Shown one piece after another: positions 7,224-16,106 of a stretch of DNA of 64,000 bases (positions are counted from its first letter, which is position 1; each line of letters starts with the position of its first letter). Below the pieces are notes generated by a model. That model saw only the letters and a list, made by a program, of their open reading frames with translations. It ran no database searches and was not told where the DNA came from. The stretch is taken from contig NZ_CP066265.1 in NCBI RefSeq assembly GCF_023278085.1, positions 960,501 to 1,024,500 of the forward strand, written 5' to 3'. Source of the stretch: Pseudomonas syringae. GTDB taxonomy: Bacteria > Pseudomonadota > Gammaproteobacteria > Pseudomonadales > Pseudomonadaceae. The position numbers were made by a program, and so were the translations under genes.

Positions 7224-8651
7224 TCATAACGAATTCAGAAAGGCGAGCAGCGCTTCACGCTGTTCGGCGTCGAATGTCAGTACTTTTCGTTGCGCCGTCT
7301 GCGCCTCGCCGCCGTGCCAGAGTATCGCCTCAAGCACCGTGCGGGCGCGACCATCATGCAACAGTTGGGTGTGTCCGCTCACCGTGCCGGTCAGGCCCAG
7401 CCCCCACAGCGGTGGCGTGCGCCATTCGCTTCCGGTGGCTTGAAACTCGGTACGATTGTCGGCCAGCCCGTCGCCCATGTCATGCAGCAGCAGGTCGCTG
7501 TAAGGGCGAATCTCCTGATTTGCCAACTCTGGCTCGGAGGCGTCGCTTCGGGTTTTGAATGCTGGGGTGTGGCACTGCTGACAGCCTGTCTCGAAAAACA
7601 GATTCTTGCCGGCCAGTACTTGAGGATCGTCCACCTTGCGACGCGCCGGAACGCCCAGATTGCGGGTATAGAACTCCACCAGACGCAGTATGTTGTCGCT
7701 GACTTCCGGCTCGCCGTCCGGGCCGTTGCCGTTTGGCGCGGCCAGGCAGTCGGTCTGGGCCGGGGTGCAGTCATCGAAGCGCCGCAGGCTGGTGGTCAGC
7801 CCCATGTCACCGGCAAACGCATGCACGTTCTGCTGGTTGAGGCTGGGCTGCCCGGCCTTCCAGCCGAAGCGTCCCATCACGACTTTCTGTTGCGCGTCGT
7901 CCCACACCCAGTTGGCGCGCCCGGAGATGCCGTCGGCGTTCTTGTCATCGGGATCGGCGTTGGCGAGGATGGCCTCGTCAGGAATGGCTTCCAGCAACCC
8001 GAGGCCAATCATCGGCGGTGCGATGCGCGCTGAAATATGGGTGTCGGTGTGCATCGGGCCATAGCCCAGCTGGGTGATGCTGAGGGTGGGCTGGCGTAAC
8101 GCTACAGAAGTGCCGTCGCGAAACGTGACCGCCAGCGCGTCATATTCGACCCGCACCTTGCCCTCTGGCGCCACGCCGGGGTTGGACATGTCCTGCAATT
8201 GTCCACCGTAGGTCGGCTCGGGCAGAACACCGTTGCGCCGGATCAGGTCGGCGTAGGCCGGGTCGTCCGGAATCGACAGCCTGACCAGCATCGACACCGC
8301 ATTGCTGTCGCCCGCTTCGGGTGGATGCCCGCGACCGTCCTTGATATGGCAATTCTGACAGGCGTTGGTGTTGAACAGCGGCCCGAGGCCGTCGCGAGCC
8401 GTCGTGGTAGACGGGGCGATCACCCACGGGCTGCGGAAGAAGCTGTTGCCGACGCTGAAATCCAGCCGCCGTACCGGTGACAAATTGGCCGAGGGCATGG
8501 AGAACGCGTTCTGGTCAGTCTTGCGCACCGTGGCGCTGCCTGCGGACAGCGCTTCGCCCGGCTCGGCATGCGTGAAGCGCGGGGCGTCGTCGCACCCGCT
8601 CAGGACCAGAGTCGCGAGCAAGGCAAAGAGAAGACGGAACCGCGTACTCAT
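7224..8651 (-). CDS. Di-haem oxidoreductase, DUF1111 family
   Basis: A 475-residue periplasmic lipoprotein-like protein. Lipobox LSGC lies near residue 20. Two haem-attachment motifs, CQNCH and CQQCH, mark a di-haem cytochrome of the peroxidase-like DUF1111 group. ATG 8651 is chosen for AGGA seven bases upstream. It is the first gene of the leftward set with imelysin and DUF1513; a Fur-like box lies 60 bases upstream. Family members accompany iron uptake genes and may handle redox of iron; the substrate is not established. Confidence 0.88.
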   Translation of the reverse strand: MSTRFRLLFALLATLVLSGCDDAPRFTHAEPGEALSAGSATVRKTDQNAFSMPSANLSPVRRLDFSVGNSFFRSPWVIAPSTTTARDGLGPLFNTNACQNCHIKDGRGHPPEAGDSNAVSMLVRLSIPDDPAYADLIRRNGVLPEPTYGGQLQDMSNPGVAPEGKVRVEYDALAVTFRDGTSVALRQPTLSITQLGYGPMHTDTHISARIAPPMIGLGLLEAIPDEAILANADPDDKNADGISGRANWVWDDAQQKVVMGRFGWKAGQPSLNQQNVHAFAGDMGLTTSLRRFDDCTPAQTDCLAAPNGNGPDGEPEVSDNILRLVEFYTRNLGVPARRKVDDPQVLAGKNLFFETGCQQCHTPAFKTRSDASEPELANQEIRPYSDLLLHDMGDGLADNRTEFQATGSEWRTPPLWGLGLTGTVSGHTQLLHDGRARTVLEAILWHGGEAQTAQRKVLTFDAEQREALLAFLNSL

Positions 8652-8710
8652 ACACATCCTGCAACGAGGCGACATTCAGGGCGAGCAAGCTTATCAGTCC
8701 GCCGCAGTTT

Positions 8711-8730
8711 GAATAAGAGGGATTATCGTT
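8711..8730 (-). promoter_or_regulatory. Fur-box-like site upstream of the di-haem oxidoreductase
   Basis: The stretch aataagagggattatcgttt agrees with AATGAGAATGATTATCATTT-type Fur boxes at about 16 of 20 bases, including GATTATC intact. It lies 60 bases before the DUF1111 gene, a normal place for iron repression. Not tested against a matrix. Confidence 0.5.
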
Positions 8731-8918
8731 TGCTGCGCCTGACGTAATGCGTTGTTACGAATCTTTCAAACCGGACGGATTCTTACCTGCTTGCCTATGC
8801 TGCGTGTGCTGCCTCACCCTGCCACCCATCGCATCACTGTCATCGTGATCTGTCTAGACTGATCACGCGTGTCGCAGCCAACAGCCCTCACAGACCAATG
8901 CCCAGCAGAGACCATTCG

Positions 8919-9548
8919 ATGGATAACCCGGACAACAGCGCGTTCGTGACCACCACCCAGGCGCTGGAAGCGCTCTATGGCCCGATTGCTCCTCCTTCCC
9001 TCATCAAGGAAGTCGACCATATTCACCCGGCCTACCGGCCTTTCATCGAGTCGGCGCCTTTTGTTGTGCTTGCCTCTGCCGGACCCGACGGGCTCGATGC
9101 ATCGCCGCGTGGAGACCAGGCGGGCTTCGTGCATATCGAGGACAGCAAGACGCTGTATCTGCCTGACCGACGCGGCAACAACCGGATCGATACCCTGCGC
9201 AACATCGTCAACGATCCGCGCGTCGCGCTCCTGTTCCTCATCCCCGGCGTCGGTGAAACCTTGCGCATCAACGGCACAGCGCAAATTTCGATTCAGCCCG
9301 AGCTGCTGTCGCGTTTCGAAGTGCAGGGGCAACGGCCCAGATCAGTCCTGCGCATCAGCGTGACCAGTGTGTATTTCCAGTGCAGCAGAGCCACCATCCG
9401 CTCTGGTCTGTGGGACGCCGCACGGCACATCGAACGCAGTGCGCTGCCCACTGCGGGGCAGATACTGAAAGCAGTTTCGGCGGCGCAAATCGACGGTGAA
9501 GCCTATGACAAGGCCTTGCCGGGACGCATTGCGGATACGTTGTATTGA
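8919..9548 (+). CDS. Pyridoxamine 5'-phosphate oxidase-family (PPOX) flavin-binding protein
   Basis: A 209-residue protein of the split-barrel FMN-binding family: FVVLASAGPDGLDASPRGDQ and RIDTLRNIVNDPRVALLFLIPGVGETLRINGTA are typical of MSMEG_1061-like PPOX proteins. Start choice is uncertain between 8898 and 8919. It runs opposite to the imelysin genes and sits between the two halves of that locus. Members bind FMN or related cofactors and perform diverse reductions; no specific substrate can be assigned. Confidence 0.82.
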   Translation: MDNPDNSAFVTTTQALEALYGPIAPPSLIKEVDHIHPAYRPFIESAPFVVLASAGPDGLDASPRGDQAGFVHIEDSKTLYLPDRRGNNRIDTLRNIVNDPRVALLFLIPGVGETLRINGTAQISIQPELLSRFEVQGQRPRSVLRISVTSVYFQCSRATIRSGLWDAARHIERSALPTAGQILKAVSAAQIDGEAYDKALPGRIADTLY

Positions 9549-9660
9549 TAACCTGGACCGTGCTCCGACGACGTGAGTGGACGCCCATCGGATTTGCCTG
9601 CTGGAAGGTCGCTTGTGGCCGGGCGAAAGAATTGAATACAGCTTATGCCCACAGACAATA

Positions 9661-9698
9661 AAAAACGCCGGTCAGCGAACTGACCGGCGTTGTTTTTA
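9661..9698 (-). terminator. Intrinsic terminator of the long imelysin gene
   Basis: A perfect hairpin AACGCCGGTCA-gcgaac-TGACCGGCGTT has a T run on the minus strand. It ends the gene at 9718-11082 before the PPOX gene is reached, so the downstream imelysin genes need their own promoter. It can also stop the opposing PPOX transcript. Confidence 0.88.
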
Positions 9699-9717
9699 CA
9701 GCGCGAAACGCAGTTGA

Positions 9718-11082
9718 TCAGAACTCGTGATCAGCGTTATCCGGGTTCAGGTCGGTGATGCCCAGCTTGCCAGCTGCTTGCTCGATGGCACCGGTCTGTT
9801 TGACCAGTGCGGCGATGGCGTCACGGACCACTTGATTGCCTGCGGTGTTGCCGGTGGCGATCAGTTGGTCGAAGTGTTCGCCTTTGTTGGCGTGATCGAC
9901 GATGGCCTGCAGCTTGGCCTGGGTGTCGTCCAGGTCCGCGCGCAGTGTGGCATCGGTGGCCGGGTCTGCTTTGGCCACCAGCGACGAGAGGCTCGGGCCG
10001 CTGACTTTGCTGCCGTCGGTGCGGGTGTATTCGCCCAGATAAACGTTGCGAATGCCTTTGCCGTTATAGAAGTGCGAGTTGTGCGTGTTGTCGCTGAAGC
10101 AGTCGTGTTCGTCTTCGCTGGAGTTGGCTTCCAGCGCGACTTTCATGCGTTCGCCTGCCAGTTCGCCCAAGGACAGACTGCCCATGCCGAACAGCATCTT
10201 GCGCAGGCCGCTTTCGCCGGGCTCGGCTTCCAGCGTGGCGCGGTAGTTGTCGGCAACACCGGCTCTCCAGTTGCCGGACATTTCTTCCAGGTCGCTGACC
10301 AACAGATCGGTGACGGCTTTGAGGTAGGCCCGGCGACGGTCGTTGTGACCGCCAGTAGCGCCTGCGCCTTCAAGGTAGTCGCTGGCTGGACGATTGCCGG
10401 CGCCTGGACCTGTGCCGTTCAGGTCCTGACCCCAGAGCAGGAATTCAATGGCGTGGTAGCCCGTGGCAACGTTCGCCTCGGAACCGCCCAGCTCGTTCAG
10501 GCTGGCGAGTTTGTCGGAGGTGATCTCTTTGACGTCGACCTTGTCCTCGCCGACCTGGATTTCGGTGTTGGCGATGATGTTGGCGGTTGCGCCAGGGTTG
10601 CCCAGTGCGTGCTGGTAGTCCTTGGCCACGTAATCGATCAGGCCTTCGTCAAGGGGCCAGGCGTTAACCTGTCCTTCCCAGTCGTCGATGATGGTATTGC
10701 CGAAGCGGAATACTTCGCTCTGCATGTAAGGCACGCGGGCAGCAACCCAGGCATCCCGAGCGGCTTTCAGGGTTTCGTCATTGGGCTTGGCCAGAAACGC
10801 ATCGACGGCGCTGCTCAGTTTTTTCGCGCCGGCTTCGGCATCGTCGAACACCGCTGACACCATGTTGGCGTAGTTGGCGACAACGGCTTTGGCAGCGGCA
10901 TCGTCTGTCTGGGCTGCGGCGGCCGGAGCAGTAGCGGGAGCAGCAGGCGCTGGCGCGGTTGCCGGGGCGGCAGGGGTAGCGGCCGGAGCCGGCGCGGCGG
11001 CCTTGTCCTTGCCTTCACCGCAGCCGGCGAGAGAGATAGCGATGGCCAACAGACTAGCGGTTGCCAGAGGCATACGAATCAT
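9718..11082 (-). CDS. icmP: Imelysin-family iron-regulated outer-membrane lipoprotein (IcmP-like)
   Basis: A 454-residue protein: signal with lipobox LAGC, an Ala/Pro-rich linker (about 24-58), then two imelysin repeats. The metal-associated motif GYHAIEFLLWGQD (GxHxxE) is intact, and the Cys-containing ANSSEDEHDCFSDNTH segment is typical of this group. The closest known relative is IcmP (PA4370) of P. aeruginosa, whose neighbours are the same as here. ATG 11082 has AGGA eight bases upstream. A Fur-like box lies about 60 bases upstream, consistent with iron starvation control. Confidence 0.88.
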   Translation of the reverse strand: MIRMPLATASLLAIAISLAGCGEGKDKAAAPAPAATPAAPATAPAPAAPATAPAAAAQTDDAAAKAVVANYANMVSAVFDDAEAGAKKLSSAVDAFLAKPNDETLKAARDAWVAARVPYMQSEVFRFGNTIIDDWEGQVNAWPLDEGLIDYVAKDYQHALGNPGATANIIANTEIQVGEDKVDVKEITSDKLASLNELGGSEANVATGYHAIEFLLWGQDLNGTGPGAGNRPASDYLEGAGATGGHNDRRRAYLKAVTDLLVSDLEEMSGNWRAGVADNYRATLEAEPGESGLRKMLFGMGSLSLGELAGERMKVALEANSSEDEHDCFSDNTHNSHFYNGKGIRNVYLGEYTRTDGSKVSGPSLSSLVAKADPATDATLRADLDDTQAKLQAIVDHANKGEHFDQLIATGNTAGNQVVRDAIAALVKQTGAIEQAAGKLGITDLNPDNADHEF

Positions 11083-11140
11083 GACGGAATCCTGCGTCGA
11101 TAGGGTTAAGGCGGAGGTGCGCCCAGAAAATCTGCGACAT

Positions 11141-11160
11141 GATGCGAAAGATTTGCATTC
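11141..11160 (-). promoter_or_regulatory. Fur-box-like site upstream of icmP
   Basis: gatgcgaaagatttgcattc has an ATGC...GCAT dyad and matches about 14 of 20 positions of the AATGAGAATGATTATCATTT-type Fur box. It precedes the icmP-like start by about 60 bases. Moderate match only. Confidence 0.45.
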
Positions 11161-11260
11161 GATGTAAAGGCAAAACGCCTTTGCCGTCGCGATCAGGTGT
11201 CCGAGAGGTTGTAACAGACGGTTTCAGGACGGTTTGCCCGTCTGTTCTGCGCGGCAACTT

Positions 11261-13312
11261 TCAGAGTGTGACCGGATTGCGCTGACGCGCCTGCTTCAAG
11301 TACGTCAGCAGCTCCCGGCTCGGCAGCGGTTTGCTGTACAGGTAGCCCTGACCTTCATGGCAGCCTTCGGCTACAACGTAGGCTTCTTGTTCAACGGTTT
11401 CCACGCCCTCGGCAATCACCTGCATGCCCAGGCTTTTACCCAGCTGGATAATTGCCCGCACGATCGTGGCGTCATCGTCGTCATCAATCAGGTCCTGGAC
11501 GAAGCTCTTGTCGATCTTGATTTTGTCCAGCGGCAGACTTTTCAGGTAACTGAGCGATGAGTAACCCGTGCCGAAGTCATCGATGGCGATCAGCGCACCG
11601 GAGCGTCGCAAGCTGAGCAAGTGCTGGGCAGCGGTATTGATGTCTTCCATCAGGCCGGTTTCGGTGACTTCCAGTTCCAGGCTGCGAGGCGGCAGGCGGT
11701 AGATCTGCAACAGGTTGTTCACGACCCTCGGAAGCTCGGCGTGATGCAGTTGCACGGTCGACAGGTTCACCGCCATGCGTAAATCGGTGAAGCCCTGATC
11801 AAGCCACTCGCGCAGTTGACGGCAGGCCTGGTCGAGCACCCATTCGCCAATGGCGATGATGGTGCCGTTCTGCTCGGCCAGCGGGATAAACACGTCCGGT
11901 GGCACCAGGCCATGCTCCGGATGCTGCCAGCGGATCAGCGCTTCCACGCCGACCACACTGTTGTCGAGGTAGCTGACCTGCGGTTGATAGACCAGGTACA
12001 ACTGATTGCGCGGCAAGGCGTCGCGCAGGTCTTTTTCGAGTTCGCGACGGCGACGCATTTCGCTGTCGACGCTGGCAATGTAGAACTGATAACGATTGCG
12101 TGAACGGGCCTTGGCCAGGGTCATGGTCTGCTCGGCTTTTTGCAACAGTTTCTCGGTGCTGTCGCCATCCTCGGGGAACAGGGTGATGCCGATGGTTGCC
12201 CTTAGCTGGATTCGTTGGTCGGCGACGTTGAACGGGGCTTCGAGCTCATCAAGAATATTTTGCGCCAGTTCTGCCGCTTCGTAGGGCTGCTCGATGGTGG
12301 CCTGAACCAGCGCAAACTGATCGCCACCCAGACGCGCCAGAGCGCCGAGTCGCCCGCTGTGCGCACGCAACCGGTCGGCGAGTGCCAGCAGCAATTGGTC
12401 GCCCGCCTGGTAGCTGAACTGCTCGTTGATGCCCTTGAAGTCATCAAGACCTACGCAGAGCACGGCAACCCGGTGCTGTTGACGTCCGGCATCCTCCAGA
12501 ATCCGGTCCAGCCGGGTCTGCAACTGGAGTCGGTTGGGCAGACCGGTCAGAAAATCGTACTGCGCCAGGCGCTGCAGGTTGCTTTCCGCCTCGTGGCGCA
12601 GATAGGTGTTGCGCTCGATGGAGGCCAGCAGTTGATTGGCGGTGTTGACCCAGATCCCCAGTTCGTTTTTTTCATGCCCCTTGAGCAGCGGCAATTGATG
12701 CTCGCTGGGGCGATCCGGGTTGATGGTGGTCAGGTGTTCGATGATTTTCGATAATGGCTTGGTCAGCAGCCAGTGGTAAACCAGATACAGCACCAGCCCC
12801 ATCGCCAGTGCCCGCAGTACGCCTGCGATAAAGATGATCCCGGCGTTGACCAGAAAGCTTTCGCCATAGTTGGCAGTGTCCAGTGTGATGCGCAGGTCGC
12901 CGTAGTATTCGCTGTACGGGCTGCGCCCTACCAACTGCGTGGAGAAGCTGCGCTCCTGGCCCAGAATGAGATCGGTCAGCCAGCGCGTCGGTGATGCTTT
13001 CAGCGGGCGGTCTTTTTCGGCAAGCAGGGTTTCGTTGGGATGTCCGATCGAGGCCATGCGCACCGACTCGTCCTGAAACAGGCCTTCGATGACCTGCATG
13101 CCCATTTCCCTGTCCAGGCTGTAGACCGCCTGGGTCGAAGGATCGCGAAACATGCCGAGAATCCGTTCGGCATCGCTCGCCACGGTTTGCCGGGTCTTGT
13201 ACGCATCGAAAACGATTTGCGCACAGCTCAATACGACGCCTACCAGAAGCGCCGACAGCAGCACGACACGCAGCAACTTTACCGACAGGCTGTTCTTGAG
13301 TTCCAGCTTCAA
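11261..13312 (-). CDS. bifA: Cyclic-di-GMP phosphodiesterase BifA (degenerate GGDEF plus EAL)
   Basis: A 683-residue inner-membrane protein. Two membrane helices (about 12-34 and 157-183) enclose a periplasmic domain; a GGDEF domain (about 255-410) carries the degenerate signature RLGGDQF; an EAL domain (about 430-670) has intact EALIRW, DDFGTGYSS and the ExxxE/K catalytic segments. Length, GGDQF and position next to sodB match P. aeruginosa BifA (PA4367), which hydrolyses c-di-GMP and controls motility and biofilm. The GGDQF domain is expected to be non-cyclising. It is transcribed leftward from the 13313-13661 intergenic region. Confidence 0.92.
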   Translation of the reverse strand: MKLELKNSLSVKLLRVVLLSALLVGVVLSCAQIVFDAYKTRQTVASDAERILGMFRDPSTQAVYSLDREMGMQVIEGLFQDESVRMASIGHPNETLLAEKDRPLKASPTRWLTDLILGQERSFSTQLVGRSPYSEYYGDLRITLDTANYGESFLVNAGIIFIAGVLRALAMGLVLYLVYHWLLTKPLSKIIEHLTTINPDRPSEHQLPLLKGHEKNELGIWVNTANQLLASIERNTYLRHEAESNLQRLAQYDFLTGLPNRLQLQTRLDRILEDAGRQQHRVAVLCVGLDDFKGINEQFSYQAGDQLLLALADRLRAHSGRLGALARLGGDQFALVQATIEQPYEAAELAQNILDELEAPFNVADQRIQLRATIGITLFPEDGDSTEKLLQKAEQTMTLAKARSRNRYQFYIASVDSEMRRRRELEKDLRDALPRNQLYLVYQPQVSYLDNSVVGVEALIRWQHPEHGLVPPDVFIPLAEQNGTIIAIGEWVLDQACRQLREWLDQGFTDLRMAVNLSTVQLHHAELPRVVNNLLQIYRLPPRSLELEVTETGLMEDINTAAQHLLSLRRSGALIAIDDFGTGYSSLSYLKSLPLDKIKIDKSFVQDLIDDDDDATIVRAIIQLGKSLGMQVIAEGVETVEQEAYVVAEGCHEGQGYLYSKPLPSRELLTYLKQARQRNPVTL

Positions 13313-13661
13313 TGGCCGTTCCTTAGTTCGTGTCGAAGGGCGCGTATGGCCCCGTCACCCTCGAAAAACCGGACTGACCCAAGGGGGGCCGCCCGGCTGA
13401 TCTTCGCGTTCCTTGCACCCACTGGCCCACGCCACCTCGATGCAGCGGGCGGCCGTGTGCGTAACTTGAGCAGGACACTGTAAAGAATTCAGTCGTGATA
13501 ATTAGCTAACTAGCGTTTTCTGACAATACACAAAGTATAGGCGGCAGGTGAAAAAACATTTCTGTTTCGCATGGAGGGGAACCCGGTCGTCCGGGGTCAT
13601 TTCGCTGAAGACAGGCCATAAAAAACCCGGCGCATGGCCGGGTTCTTCAGGGTTGCCGGAC
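13313..13661. other. Intergenic region between bifA and sodB
   Basis: 349 bases without a convincing gene. The right end (13619-13647) holds the sodB terminator; the left part must contain the bifA promoter. An A/T-rich patch near 13490-13540 is a plausible promoter location but no clear -35/-10 pair was assigned. Confidence 0.6.
13619..13647 (-). terminator. Intrinsic terminator of sodB
   Basis: Hairpin AACCCGG-cgcatg-CCGGGTT with a T run on the minus strand, 14 bases after the sodB stop. Confidence 0.85.
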
Positions 13662-14243
13662 TCAGGAGGCGAATTGCTCAGCCACGAATTTCCAGTTCAC
13701 CAGGTTCCAGAACGCTTCTACATACTTTGGACGCAGGTTGCGGTAGTCGATGTAGTAGGCGTGTTCCCAGACATCGCAGGTCAGCAACGGTTTGTCACCG
13801 CTGGTCAGCGGGTTACCAGCGCCGATGGTGCTGGCCAGTGCCAGGGAGCCATCAGCCTTTTTCACCAGCCAGCCCCAGCCGGAGCCGAACGTGCCGATGG
13901 AAGTCTTGCTGAACTCTTCCTTGAACTTCTCGAACGAGCCGAAGGCGGCGTTGATCGCATCGGCCAGCGCGCCGGTAGGCTCGCCGCCGGCGTTTGGCGC
14001 CAGGCAGTTCCAGTAGAACGTGTGGTTCCAGACCTGAGCGGCGTTGTTGAAGATACCGCCCGAGGAGGTCTTGATGATCTCTTCCAGGGTCTTGCCTTCG
14101 AACTCGGTGCCTGGCACCAGGTTGTTCAGGTTCACGACGTAGGTGTTGTGGTGCTTGTCGTGGTGATATTCCAGAGTCTCCGCAGAAATGTGCGGCACCA
14201 GAGCGTCTTTGGCGTAGGGCAGTGGCGGCAATTCAAAAGCCAT
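13662..14243 (-). CDS. sodB: Iron superoxide dismutase SodB
   Basis: A 193-residue cytosolic enzyme converting superoxide to hydrogen peroxide and oxygen. Metal ligands are visible: the His in [11 protein letters not shown], the His in [10 protein letters not shown] and the Asp/His of [13 protein letters not shown]. The Fe-type active-site context [20 protein letters not shown] and length match SodB. The start is preceded by AGGAG. It lies between bifA and argO as in P. aeruginosa PA4366. Confidence 0.97.
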   Translation of the reverse strand: MAFELPPLPYAKDALVPHISAETLEYHHDKHHNTYVVNLNNLVPGTEFEGKTLEEIIKTSSGGIFNNAAQVWNHTFYWNCLAPNAGGEPTGALADAINAAFGSFEKFKEEFSKTSIGTFGSGWGWLVKKADGSLALASTIGAGNPLTSGDKPLLTCDVWEHAYYIDYRNLRPKYVEAFWNLVNWKFVAEQFAS

Positions 14244-14435
14244 GGTTTATCTCCTTTCAGGTCAATAGCGGTAATCGCGTGGCCGATCACGGGCGGCCAG
14301 ATACAGCATGCACCGGGAGTTTTACTCTTTTGCGGCGCAGACCCCGGACTATAGCACCGGGCCTGCGGCTTAACCACGCAACAACTGTGTGGGATAGAGG
14401 TTCCCAGGCGATTGACTCTGCGGTCATGAAACCCG

Positions 14436-15038
14436 TCAGGCTGACCGTATCAACTGGAAGGCCACGCTGAACATCATCACCGCGATCATCAGGTCCAGCG
14501 CGCGCCAGGTGGCAGGGCGGGCCAGCCAGGGAGCCAGCCACGCCGCGCCCAAGGCCAGGCTCGAGAACCACAGCAGCGAAGCGCTGGCTGCGCCGGCGAC
14601 ATACGCGCCAGGTACGCCCTGTTGTGCGCCCAGCGAGCCGATCAGCAACACGGTGTCCAGATAGACATGCGGGTTGAGCAAGGTGACGGCCAATGCGCTG
14701 AGCAACACGGTGCGCAGCGATTTTCTGCCAACCGCTGCGCTGTGCTCCAGGCTTTGCCGAGAGCAGGCGCGGCGCAATGCCTGCAGACCGTACCAGCTGA
14801 GGAATATCACGCCGCCCCAGCGCGCCACTGCCAGCAAGGTCGGATTCTGTGCCAATACGTTGGCCAGACCGAACACGCCTGCCGCCACCAGCAGGGCGTC
14901 GCAGACAATGCACAGCATCGCCACGGCCACATGATGTTCACGACGCAGGCCCTGAGCCAGCACAAAAGCATTTTGAGTGCCGATAGCCATGATCAGGCCT
15001 GCCGCGATCAGCAGCCCATTGAGGTAGCTTTGCCACAT
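14436..15038 (-). CDS. argO: LysE/ArgO-family basic amino acid exporter
   Basis: A 200-residue membrane protein with about six hydrophobic helices. The N-terminal GLIMAIGTQNAFVLAQGLRREH is diagnostic of the LysE/ArgO family, and NPHVYLDTVLLIGSLG is the second conserved region. It exports arginine or lysine. It diverges from the LysR regulator at 15133 with a short shared promoter, the standard argO-argP arrangement, so control by that regulator is likely. Confidence 0.92.
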   Translation of the reverse strand: MWQSYLNGLLIAAGLIMAIGTQNAFVLAQGLRREHHVAVAMLCIVCDALLVAAGVFGLANVLAQNPTLLAVARWGGVIFLSWYGLQALRRACSRQSLEHSAAVGRKSLRTVLLSALAVTLLNPHVYLDTVLLIGSLGAQQGVPGAYVAGAASASLLWFSSLALGAAWLAPWLARPATWRALDLMIAVMMFSVAFQLIRSA

Positions 15039-15132
15039 AAGGATGTTCCATTGAGCAGATTCAGATAGCCATTCTTATGGGGCGAGCGTTATAAGGAAAA
15101 CCAATAATCCTCATCGCTCATTAGGAAAACTG

Positions 15133-16032
15133 ATGTTCGACTATAAATTGCTATCGGCGCTGGCTGCCGTGATCGAGCAAGCCGGGTTCGAGCGTGCCGC
15201 TCAGGTGCTCGGGCTTTCTCAGTCAGCTGTCTCGCAACGCATCAAATTGCTGGAGGCGCGCATAGGCCTGCCGGTGCTGGTGCGCGCCACGCCGCCGAGC
15301 CCGACCGACATAGGCCGACGCCTGCTCAATCATGTGCAGCAGGTACGACTGCTGGAACGCGATCTGCAAAGCCAGGTGCCTGCCCTGGATGAAGAAGGTA
15401 TGCCCGAGCGTTTGCGGATCGCCTTGAACGCCGACAGCCTGGCAACCTGGTGGGCACCGGCGATTGGTGACTTCTGCACGCAGCATCGTCTGTTGCTGGA
15501 CCTGGTGGTCGAAGATCAGGACGTCGGGCTCAAACGCATGCGTGCCGGTGAAGTCGCGGCCTGCCTGTGTGGCAGCGAGCGCCCGGTGGCCGGTGCGCGC
15601 AGTCAGTTGCTGGGGGCGATGCGCTATCGGGCGCTGGCCAGCCCGGCCTTCATCGCTCGCCATTTTCCGGACGGTGTCAGCCCGGAAAAGCTGGCCAGAT
15701 CCGCGGCGCTGGTCTACGGCCCGGATGATCTTTTGCAGCATCGTTATCTGGCATTGCTTGGTGTGCAGGACGGTTTCGAGCATCATTTGTGCCCGTCCTC
15801 CGAGGGTTTCATCCGTATGATCGAAGCCGGAATGGGCTGGGGGCTGGCGCCCGAGCTGCAAGTGCGCGAGCAATTACGCAGTGGCACGCTGCTTGAACTG
15901 CTGCCGGATCGCTGTATTGATGTGCCGCTGTACTGGCACCATTGGCGCAACGGCGGTCAGTTGCTGACACGTCTCACCGAGCATCTGGCACAACATGCTG
16001 CCCACTGGCTGGTGCCGTTGAGCAATGAATGA
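15133..16032 (+). CDS. argP: LysR-family regulator ArgP (IciA-like)
   Basis: A 299-residue LysR protein. The N-terminal winged helix (about 3-60) includes ALAAVIEQAGFERAAQVLGLSQSAVSQRI in its usual place; a periplasmic-binding-like effector domain follows. The family activates the divergent argO exporter when arginine or lysine accumulates. The 94-base shared promoter contains the related stretches taaggaaaaccaat and attaggaaaact, possible operator half-sites. Confidence 0.92.
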   Translation: MFDYKLLSALAAVIEQAGFERAAQVLGLSQSAVSQRIKLLEARIGLPVLVRATPPSPTDIGRRLLNHVQQVRLLERDLQSQVPALDEEGMPERLRIALNADSLATWWAPAIGDFCTQHRLLLDLVVEDQDVGLKRMRAGEVAACLCGSERPVAGARSQLLGAMRYRALASPAFIARHFPDGVSPEKLARSAALVYGPDDLLQHRYLALLGVQDGFEHHLCPSSEGFIRMIEAGMGWGLAPELQVREQLRSGTLLELLPDRCIDVPLYWHHWRNGGQLLTRLTEHLAQHAAHWLVPLSNE

Positions 16033-16106
16033 TCGTCATTACGATCATGTGTAATCAATGCGGGTCGGGTTACTCCCGTCACGCAGACGCGTTAATGGAG
16101 CGGTAA

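Noticed and set aside
9727..10857. 376-codon plus-strand frame opposite icmP
   Set aside because: Hydrophobic Val/Gly/Ala-rich antisense translation typical of high-GC shadows; icmP on the other strand has lipobox and imelysin motifs.
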